18,463 nt of DNA from assembly GCA_964618855.1 (NCBI GenBank), contig CAZUCD010000071.1, positions 1 through 18,463 on the forward strand, given 5' to 3'. The stretch's first letter is position 1. Each line of letters opens with the position of its first letter. Positions 1 to 6,121 of the stretch are shown piece after piece. The translations under genes and the position numbers were made by a program. Below the pieces are notes generated by a model. The model saw only the letters and a list, made by a program, of their open reading frames with translations, made no database searches and was not told the origin of the DNA. Origin of the DNA: CAZUCD01 sp964618855 (GTDB lineage Bacteria > Sumerlaeota > Sumerlaeia > SLMS01 > JANRJK01).

Positions 1-856
<856 letters not shown>

Positions 857-1163
857 TTTGACCCTTTCGGGTGGCAAACATGCCACATGGGCCAAGGTGA
901 TACAAGAAGCGGGCCGAGTGAGGCAACCGCACCGCCACAAGGCCGACGACCTTCAGATTCCTCGGCACGACTCACCCTCTGGCGAATCGTCTCGGTCAAG
1001 GTGACGGCGATCCATCGACTTGCCCCTGCCAGTTCTCCTCCTCGATCGGCAAACTCAGACGACCCGTAATCTAAAGCTGCATTGGTAGGGCGGGTCCCCT
1101 CTTCATTGCCCCTCAATGCGGAGGTTGGTCTAAGTCACCAATCGACCACAGGAGCACCCGCCG
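857..1163. other. Divergent intergenic region between response regulator and BtpA-family gene
   Basis: This 307-base spacer separates two divergently transcribed genes and should contain both promoters. I see a GTGGCA/TGCCAC palindrome near the regulator start and an AGGAG ribosome binding site at 1150-1154. No convincing sigma-70 or sigma-54 promoter and no coding sequence stands out. Confidence 0.5.
871..886. promoter_or_regulatory. Palindrome upstream of the response regulator start
   Basis: GTGGCA-AACA-TGCCAC is a perfect 6-bp inverted repeat with a 4-base centre, ending 14 bases upstream of the regulator ATG. It could be an operator or a leader hairpin. Nothing shows which protein, if any, binds it. 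Confidence 0.3.
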
Positions 1164-1985
1164 TTGGCCGCGCAGCAGAACCTCTTCCGCACCCCCAAGC
1201 CCCTCATCGGCATGGTTCATGTCCGCGCCCTGCCCGGAACGCCGCGCGGGAGGCTCTCCGTGTCCGAGATCGCGGCCATCGCGGCCGAGGACGCCACGCG
1301 CGTTGCGCGGTCGGGGTTCGACGCCGTGCTCGTCGAAAACATGCACGATCTCCCATACCTCAAGCGTTCCGTCGGCCCGGAGATCGTCGCCGCGATGACC
1401 GCCATCGTCGGGACCGTCCGCGAGGCCGTCGCCTGCCCCGTCGGCATCCAGATACTTGCCGGGGCCAACCGCGAGGCGCTCGCGGTGGCCCTCGCCACGG
1501 GCGCCCGCTTCATCCGGGCCGAGGGCTTCGTCTTCGCCCATGTCGCCGACGAGGGAATCATCGACTCGGACGCCGGAGAACTTCTCCGCTACCGGCGCGC
1601 CATCGGAGCCGATGCCGTGCAGGTCTTCGCCGACATCAAAAAGAAGCACTCCAGCCACGCGATCACGGCGGACGTGAGCCTTGCGGAAACGGCCGAGGCG
1701 GCGGAGTTCTGCGGCGCCGACGGCGTGATCGTCACCGGGACGAAGACGGGCGCGCCGACCGATCCCGCCGACCTGCGCGATGCTGCGCGCGGCACGCGCT
1801 TGCCGCGCCATGTCGGCTCGGGCGTCACGCCGGAGAACCTCCCCGCGCTGTGGGCCGCGGCGGACGGCTTCATCGTCGGCAGCTACATAAAGAAGGACGG
1901 CGACTGGCAGGAATCCGTGGACCCGGCCCGCGCGTCGCGCCTGGTACACCTCGCCGCCGAACTCAGGGAGACCGCCCCGCGCTGA
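1164..1985 (+). CDS. BtpA/SgcQ family TIM-barrel protein
   Basis: 273-residue protein with the family hallmark IGMVHVRALPGTP at its start and VENMHDLPYLK, GIQILAGANREALA, FIRAEGFVFAHVADEG and DGVIVTGTKTGAPTDP further on, matching the BtpA/SgcQ family in order and length. BtpA is needed for photosystem I accumulation in cyanobacteria, but homologues are widespread in non-phototrophs, where the role is unknown; E. coli SgcQ is a putative nucleosidase or aldolase-like protein. Nothing photosynthetic is seen here. The start is TTG, chosen because AGGAG at 1150-1154 lies 9 bases upstream and the family begins about 15 residues before the IGMVH motif. First of three co-directional genes; a heptamer array follows its stop codon. 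Confidence 0.85.
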   Translation: MAAQQNLFRTPKPLIGMVHVRALPGTPRGRLSVSEIAAIAAEDATRVARSGFDAVLVENMHDLPYLKRSVGPEIVAAMTAIVGTVREAVACPVGIQILAGANREALAVALATGARFIRAEGFVFAHVADEGIIDSDAGELLRYRRAIGADAVQVFADIKKKHSSHAITADVSLAETAEAAEFCGADGVIVTGTKTGAPTDPADLRDAARGTRLPRHVGSGVTPENLPALWAAADGFIVGSYIKKDGDWQESVDPARASRLVHLAAELRETAPR

Positions 1986-1996
1986 TCCCTGGCCAC

Positions 1997-2052
1997 CGAT
2001 CCCCGATCGCCGATTCTCGATCCCTGATTCCCGATTCCTGATTCCCGATTCC
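1997..2052. repeat. Degenerate 7-bp tandem array, consensus CGATTCC
   Basis: Eight consecutive 7-base words in strict register: CGATCCC, CGATCGC, CGATTCT, CGATCCC, TGATTCC, CGATTCC, TGATTCC, CGATTCC. The array begins 12 bases after the BtpA stop codon and ends about 50 bases before the next start. It has no useful coding potential. It belongs to the set of heptamer-phased spacers also seen at 3207-3277, 9826-9846, 15382-15438 and 16334-16562. Confidence 0.8.
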
Positions 2053-2101
2053 CCAGCATCCGGTTTCCCTTGATTCTTTGGCGGAGGGGCGTAGGCACTA
2101 G

Positions 2102-2740
2102 GTGTGCCTTGGCGTGTTTCTGCCGACGCCGGGCGGAAAGGACCCGCAGACCATCGGTACGCCGAACTCCACGACGATCGCCCGCATCCGGGGTGAGCTG
2201 CGCGCGCGGCTCGAGGACCGCCGCTACTGCCACGTGATGGGCGTCGAGACCTTTGCGATCACGATCGCGGACGCCGCGGGCGTTGCGCGCGAGAAGGCCG
2301 CCGCCGCCGCCCTCCTCCACGACATCTGCAAGAACGAACCCCGCCCCGCACTGGAGCGAACCCTTCAGGGTGCCAAGCGCTATGCACCCACCGCGGAGGA
2401 CTGGGCACACCCGGCGGTCTGGCACGGCCTCGCCGCGGGGGAAATCGCCCCCGAGCAATTCGGCGTCACGGACCCGGAAGTCCTGGAGGCCGTGGCCTAC
2501 CATCCGACCGGGGATTCCAAACTTGGACCGGTTGCGCTGGTCCTCTTCGTTGCGGACTTCATCGAGCCCTCGCGCCATTGGCAGGGGGTGGAAGACATCC
2601 GCCGCGACATCCTGCAACGGAGTCTCCTCGACGCGGCCCGCCGCGTCGCTGAACTCAAACTCGACCACGTTCGGCGCAAAGGCAAGGCGGTGCATTCGCG
2701 CACGCTTGCCATGACCGAATGGCTGGCCCAAGTCGGCTGA
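2102..2740 (+). CDS. yqeK: HD-domain hydrolase, YqeK family (probable Ap4A hydrolase)
   Basis: 212 residues. The HD-domain metal site is visible: H44 in RRYCHVMGVE, the H73-D74 pair in LLHDICK, later histidines at H103 and H108, then the YqeK-typical AVAYHPTGDSKLG and VLFVADFIEPSR. YqeK proteins split symmetric diadenosine tetraphosphate into two ADP. The chosen GTG at 2102 has AGGGG 12 bases upstream; GTG at 2114 is an in-frame alternative. The 40 residues before the first histidine are longer than usual for the family, so the real start could be later. In many bacteria the order is nadD-yqeK-rsfS; here rsfS follows directly, but nadD is absent and a BtpA-family gene sits in front. Confidence 0.85.
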   Translation: MCLGVFLPTPGGKDPQTIGTPNSTTIARIRGELRARLEDRRYCHVMGVETFAITIADAAGVAREKAAAAALLHDICKNEPRPALERTLQGAKRYAPTAEDWAHPAVWHGLAAGEIAPEQFGVTDPEVLEAVAYHPTGDSKLGPVALVLFVADFIEPSRHWQGVEDIRRDILQRSLLDAARRVAELKLDHVRRKGKAVHSRTLAMTEWLAQVG

Positions 2741-2760
2741 AAGGAGCCCACGCCCGCACT

Positions 2761-3201
2761 GTGATCACCCCCCGTCCCCACACCCCCGCCTCATCCACCC
2801 CAAGGGCCACGCCCGGCCGTGCCAAGCGCCCATCCCGCCCCAACCCGATCATCACAGACTTCGAGCCTACCCGTCGCCGCGCGCTCCTGTGCCTGGACGC
2901 CGCCGACGAGAAGAAGGCCGAGGAGATCATCGCGCTGAACCTCACCGGGCTGTGCAACTTCACGGATGTGTTCGTTCTTTGCACCGGGAACTCCCCGCTG
3001 CAGGTCCGCGCCATTTGCGACAATGTGGTCTCGCGCATGAAGGACGACGGCGCCCGCGCGCCCATCATCGACGGGCTCGAAACGCAGAACTGGATCGTCG
3101 TGGATTTCGGCGACATCGTCGTCCACATCATGACGCCGGAGATGCGCGAGTTCTACAACCTCGAGGGCCTCTGGGGGGATGCGCCGGCGCTGACGGCTTG
3201 A
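2761..3201 (+). CDS. rsfS: Ribosomal silencing factor RsfS (Iojap family)
   Basis: 146 residues from this GTG. The Iojap core runs from about residue 34: ALLCLDAADEKKAEEIIALN, LCNFTDVFVLCTGNSPLQV, then WIVVDFGDIVVHIMTPEMR and the final FYNLEGLWGDAP, all diagnostic. RsfS binds ribosomal protein uL14 on the 50S subunit and blocks subunit joining when nutrients are scarce. GTG 2761 is preferred because AAGGAG (2741-2746) lies upstream of it; ATG 2719 in the same frame would overlap the end of yqeK by 22 bases and add a 14-residue tail not typical of the family. The first 33 residues are Pro/Arg-rich and outside the conserved domain. Probably co-transcribed with yqeK. Confidence 0.92.
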   Translation: MITPRPHTPASSTPRATPGRAKRPSRPNPIITDFEPTRRRALLCLDAADEKKAEEIIALNLTGLCNFTDVFVLCTGNSPLQVRAICDNVVSRMKDDGARAPIIDGLETQNWIVVDFGDIVVHIMTPEMREFYNLEGLWGDAPALTA

Positions 3202-3206
3202 TTTGC

Positions 3207-3277
3207 GTTCCGGGTTTGGGTGCCGGGTTTCGGTTCGCCGCCCCGGCACCTGACACCGGAAACCCGTATTCGGAACC
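3207..3277. terminator. Nested inverted repeat between convergent genes, heptamer-phased
   Basis: GTTCCG (3207-3212) pairs with CGGAAC (3271-3276), CGGGTTT (3211-3217) with AAACCCG (3260-3266), and GGTGCCGGG (3219-3227) with CCCGGCACC (3242-3250), so the stretch can fold into one long interrupted hairpin. It separates rsfS from the convergent gene ending at 3281 and could terminate both transcripts, although there is no T-run. GGG or CCGG words recur about every 7 bases, as in the other spacers. Confidence 0.5.
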
Positions 3278-3280
3278 CCG

Positions 3281-3874
3281 CTACTCCACGATCCGCCACT
3301 CGTCCCCCTTGGACTTGGTGCCGTTGGTCGGGTCCCAGGTGCGCTCTGCCAGGTATTCCCGCAGTTCGGGTTCGGCCATGTCACGCATCTGGAAGGCCTT
3401 GATCTCGTAGCGCAGGTTGGAGCTCGCAGACCAGAGGACGGCCCGGTCGCCCAGGTTGACGTAGGCCAGCGGGCTGTTCTGGACCGGCATGGCGTAGGGG
3501 TCCGCCGCGATCCACGGATCGTAGTAGGCGACCGGAGTCGTCAGTACATTCACCATGTAGGTGGGCAGGTGGATTGCCCCGGTCTTCTCGAGCAACTTGC
3601 GGCTGTCCCAGTAGTAGTAGAGCCCGGTCTCGGGCGGGAACTCCCCGTGGTCGGCGCGGTAGGCGAGCAGGGCGGCCCCGACGTCATGGAAGGCGCGCTC
3701 GAGCTTCGCCGGCCGCTTCTTGAGCATCCCCACAATGAAGAGTGGTGGAATGTACCACGTCGCGATTCCGAGCAGGATCGTCAGGCCGACAAACCAGTAC
3801 ACGACCTTGCGGCCGGGGTAGGCGCGGGGCGCCGCGCCCATTGAGATGGTCGGGGCGGGCATGGCTTCGGTCAC
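3281..3874 (-). CDS. Membrane-anchored protein with pseudopilin-like (GspG-type) tail
   Basis: 197 residues. One hydrophobic segment at about 24-51 (VVYWFVGLTILLGIATWYIPP region) is followed by an outside domain. ALLAYRADHGEFPPETGLYY and LTTPVAYYDPWIAADPYAMP resemble the region after the helix in type II secretion major pseudopilins (GspG), where 'TTPVAY..DPF' is common. The prepilin peptidase site and the GFTLIE-type N-terminus are absent, so it is not a normal pseudopilin. GTG 3874 has AAGGA six bases upstream; ATG 3862 is an alternative. Last gene of the leftward run, 56 bases after the peroxiredoxin. Function unknown; the pseudopilin likeness is an inference from motifs. Confidence 0.7.
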   Translation of the reverse strand: MTEAMPAPTISMGAAPRAYPGRKVVYWFVGLTILLGIATWYIPPLFIVGMLKKRPAKLERAFHDVGAALLAYRADHGEFPPETGLYYYWDSRKLLEKTGAIHLPTYMVNVLTTPVAYYDPWIAADPYAMPVQNSPLAYVNLGDRAVLWSASSNLRYEIKAFQMRDMAEPELREYLAERTWDPTNGTKSKGDEWRIVE

Positions 3875-3930
3875 GGAGGGTCCTTGGCGTGCGGCGATGC
3901 ACGATGGTCCCAAGCCGTGGCTGCGGCGCG

Positions 3931-4494
3931 CTACGATTTTCCGCCGAACGCGGCCAGGATGTCGGAGTTCTTCGGCATGCCGCGTTCCGCGAAGACGATC
4001 ACGCCTTCCTTGTCGATGCCGTACACGGTGCGCTTCGTGAACAGGAGCCCCTCGCAGCCGTAGGACTTCACGAGCTTCTTGTCCGTGTCCGGAAGGAGCG
4101 GGAACGGGAAGCCGTACTTGCCGGAAAACTTCTGCTTCGATTCCGCCTTGGCCGGGTTGATGCCGAAGACGGCGACGTCGGCGCCCTCGAAGTCCTTCCA
4201 GTCGTCGCGAATGGCGCACAGCTGGGAGGTGCAACCGGGCGTGTCGTCGCCGGGATAGAACACCAGGACGACGTTCTTCTTCCCCTTGTAGTCGGCAAGG
4301 CGCACGGCGCCGCCTTTCTCGTCCGTTGTCTCGAACTCGGGTGCCTTCGTGCCGACGGCCAGCATGGCGGACTCCTCTTCCTTGGTGGCGGGTGACTTGT
4401 CCTCGGTCGCGAGTGGCTTCTCGGGCGCGTTCGTGCCCGAACCGGCGCAGGCCGAAAGGAGGAGTGCCGCTAGTACTGCCGAAATCAGCTTCAT
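3931..4494 (-). CDS. Lipid-anchored peroxiredoxin, Bcp/PrxQ type
   Basis: 187 residues. The first 16 residues form a lipoprotein signal with lipobox LSAC, C16 being the lipidated cysteine, followed by a Lys/Glu/Thr-rich linker to about residue 43. The thioredoxin-fold domain then carries VLVFYPGDDTPGCTSQLC: peroxidatic C88 and resolving C93 five residues later, as in E. coli Bcp, plus the family features FGINPAKAESKQKF and YGFPFPLLPD. It should reduce hydroperoxides at the expense of thioredoxin-like partners. Bcp is normally cytoplasmic, so an exported, membrane-tethered form would protect the envelope and needs a periplasmic reductant that is not seen nearby. ATG 4494 is chosen because it creates the perfect lipoprotein signal. 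Confidence 0.9.
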   Translation of the reverse strand: MKLISAVLAALLLSACAGSGTNAPEKPLATEDKSPATKEEESAMLAVGTKAPEFETTDEKGGAVRLADYKGKKNVVLVFYPGDDTPGCTSQLCAIRDDWKDFEGADVAVFGINPAKAESKQKFSGKYGFPFPLLPDTDKKLVKSYGCEGLLFTKRTVYGIDKEGVIVFAERGMPKNSDILAAFGGKS

Positions 4495-4597
4495 GGGTTC
4501 AGTTGTCCTGGTGCTTCGGGGTTGGCGGGGTGCGCCAAGCGTCCCCACGGGTTGTAGAGCAACCTGCGCGCCGATTCCCGGCGGGGGTTGCCATGAC

Positions 4598-4855
4598 TCA
4601 GTGCGGGGCTCCGGTGCCGCTGGTTCCATCGGCCCCAACCGCGACTCGCGCGGCGATCAGCCCGGCAAGCAGGCCATCCTCGAAGTTGAACTGGGGGTTG
4701 TTCGCGACCTCCGGCCAGTCAAACGGGTTCAGGAGGTCGTCCGGAGTGAGGCGCGGGTTCAGGCGCTGCCCGATGCGCAGGACCTTGGCGCGCTGCTGCT
4801 CGATCATCTGGTCCAGGAGCGCGATGATGCGCCCGCTGCCGTCGTTGGATTCCAT
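4598..4855 (-). CDS. Small conserved-looking protein, unknown function
   Basis: 85 residues from ATG 4855; a TTG at 4903 would add 16 Arg/Gly-rich residues without a ribosome binding site. No signal or membrane segment. A helical N-terminal half (IIALLDQMIEQQRAKVLRIGQRL) is followed by LTPDDLLNPFDWPEVANNP and FNFEDGLLAGLIAARVAV. The 'LTPDDLLNP.D.PE....P.F..E.G.L.G' pattern is like small uncharacterised proteins I have seen in other bacteria, but I cannot name a family. The codon pattern, position within the leftward run (57 bases after the upstream gene, 103 before the peroxiredoxin) and lack of a competing ORF support it as real. Confidence 0.65.
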   Translation of the reverse strand: MESNDGSGRIIALLDQMIEQQRAKVLRIGQRLNPRLTPDDLLNPFDWPEVANNPQFNFEDGLLAGLIAARVAVGADGTSGTGAPH

Positions 4856-4912
4856 GGGCGCGGCCTCGGCGCGAGGATCGCCCCCGCCGTCGCGACGGCG
4901 CAAGCCGTGGTG

Positions 4913-5473
4913 CTAGTTGATCCGCGGCGGAGTCGGCGGGGTGGGGCCCTCTCCGCGCACAAGGCCGCCCTTCTCCATCTCGAGGGTCACGCTCGTCTCG
5001 ATCTCCTCGTCGAGGTCGTCCAGGTCATCCATCTCGATGGAGAGCGGCGTGTTCCACTCGTGGTTCTCCTCGAAGATCTTGGCCTTGAAGGGTTCCGGGG
5101 CTGGCTGGACGTCGAACTTCTCGAGGTTCCAGCGGTTGTCGCGGTACTTGAAGGCGACGTCGATCGTGGCGTCCCCCTTGGGGCCGCGCGCCGCAAGTTC
5201 GTACGCCGCGGAATCCCCGAATGGCGTCGAGTTTCGCGACCAGCTGATGCGCACGCAGCGTTCGAGGGGCGAGCCCACGACGGCGGATACCTTCGGACCT
5301 TCCACGGCCGCGGTCAGCACGGGTTCGAGCTCCGCCATGAGCCTCTGCTCGCGGGCCTCGAAGTGGCGTTCGAGGGTGTGAGTCTCCGACTCCCAGAACA
5401 TCAGACCCCCGCACATCATGGATAGGGTCAGGAACCCGAATCCGATGAAACTGACCACATGGCGAATCTTCAC
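4913..5473 (-). CDS. Membrane protein with Coa1-like domain (tentative)
   Basis: 186 residues from GTG 5473, preferred because AGGAAGGGG lies just upstream and the product then starts MKIRHVVSFIGFGFLTLSMM, a normal membrane anchor (residues 5-27). An in-frame ATG at 5560 would add 29 residues. The part outside the membrane contains VVGSPLERCVRISW...AYELAARGPKGDATIDVAFKYRDNRWNLEKFDV, which matches the pattern of Coa1/Tim21-type domains of cytochrome oxidase assembly proteins ('G.pi....GPKG...v.v.....W.l..l.v'). The last 45 residues are acidic then Pro-rich. First gene of the leftward run, divergent from the BlaI-type repressor. The Coa1 link is an inference; no oxidase genes are nearby. Confidence 0.65.
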   Translation of the reverse strand: MKIRHVVSFIGFGFLTLSMMCGGLMFWESETHTLERHFEAREQRLMAELEPVLTAAVEGPKVSAVVGSPLERCVRISWSRNSTPFGDSAAYELAARGPKGDATIDVAFKYRDNRWNLEKFDVQPAPEPFKAKIFEENHEWNTPLSIEMDDLDDLDEEIETSVTLEMEKGGLVRGEGPTPPTPPRIN

Positions 5474-5560
5474 GAGCCGAACCCCTTCCTGCCGGTAACC
5501 GATGCGCAATGGTGTCGGAAGTGGAGTTGCGGTTGGAAGGGTGAAGATTGTGGCCGTCAT

Positions 5561-5618
5561 GCTAAAAAATCAGCACAAGGGGCTTGACGCCCTGCATCCG
5601 CCCTGTTGTTTTTTTAGC
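5561..5618. promoter_or_regulatory. AT-rich split inverted repeat, candidate operator in divergent promoter region
   Basis: GCTAAAAAA (5561-5569) and TTTTTTAGC (5610-5618) are perfect 9-bp arms 40 bases apart; similarity continues weakly inward (CAGCACAAGG against CAACAGGG). In this GC-rich window such A-runs stand out. A -35-like TTGACG (5584-5589) lies between the arms, so a protein bound to both arms would cover the promoter of the repressor/protease pair. BlaI/MecI-family repressors bind dyads at their own promoters, making this an autoregulation candidate. Confidence 0.4.
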
Positions 5619-5633
5619 ACCTTGGCCAAGGTG
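5618..5633. promoter_or_regulatory. Perfect 16-bp palindrome CACCTTGGCCAAGGTG
   Basis: Every base of CACCTTGGCCAAGGTG pairs with its mirror position. It directly abuts the right arm of the AT-rich repeat and lies about 95 bases before the repressor ATG. Its length and symmetry suit a dimeric repressor, most obviously the BlaI-type protein encoded next door. Whether this or the AT-rich repeat is the operator cannot be decided from sequence alone. Confidence 0.45.
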
Positions 5634-5727
5634 GCATCGCTCACCACGGTGTCCGCTGGGCGCGACGGTGAGGTCGCGCTGGTCCAACGCAACCGCGCAG
5701 CAACCCACGATCCCCGGAGTCATCCCG

Positions 5728-6120
5728 ATGTCGCCCGAATCCCCGATGCAGGACCTGAGCCGCCGGGAGCGGCAGATCATGGAGGTGGTGTACGCGCGCG
5801 GTTCTGCGGACGCCTCCGAGATCCAGCAGGGCATCCCCGACCCGCCAAGCTACTCGGCCGTGCGGGCGCTGCTGCGCATCCTGGTCGAGAAGGGGCACCT
5901 GGACACATCGAAGGAAGGGACGAAGCTGATCTACCAACCTGTGCGCCGCCGGGACGAGGTGCGGCGCTCGGTCCTCGCGCGGGTCGTCGAGACGTACTTC
6001 GATGGTTCCGCGCGCGAGGCCGTGAACGCGCTTCTTGACGAATCCGACCTGAAGCTGTCGCGCCGTGAATTGGATGAGCTGGCGGCGCGTATTGAGAAGG
6101 CGCGCCGGGAGGGACGCTGA
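5728..6120 (+). CDS. BlaI/MecI/CopY-family transcriptional repressor
   Basis: 130 residues, normal length for the family. The winged helix-turn-helix opens with LSRRERQIMEVVYARGSADASEIQQ, continues with SYSAVRALLRILVEKGHLDTSKEGTKLIYQPV, and is followed by the dimerisation helices (VVETYFDGSAREAVNALLDE, LSRRELDELAARIE). BlaI proteins bind operator dyads as dimers and are inactivated by cleavage when the partner M56 protease senses a signal. ATG 5728 is chosen for the CGGAGT seven bases upstream and because conserved sequence begins soon after it. The stop is one base from the start of the M56 protease gene, so the two form one operon. There is no beta-lactamase in the window, so the regulated process is open. 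Confidence 0.92.
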   Translation: MSPESPMQDLSRRERQIMEVVYARGSADASEIQQGIPDPPSYSAVRALLRILVEKGHLDTSKEGTKLIYQPVRRRDEVRRSVLARVVETYFDGSAREAVNALLDESDLKLSRRELDELAARIEKARREGR

Positions 6121-6121
6121 C

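Noticed and set aside
3875..4234. Extended N-terminus for the pseudopilin-like membrane protein
   Set aside because: The extension overlaps the peroxiredoxin gene antiparallel-free but in another frame of the same strand and is Arg-rich nonsense; GTG 3874 has a ribosome binding site.
4349..5425. A 358-residue plus-strand open frame across the leftward run
   Set aside because: It runs antisense to the peroxiredoxin, the small protein and the Coa1-like gene, and its translation resembles no protein. High-GC shadow.
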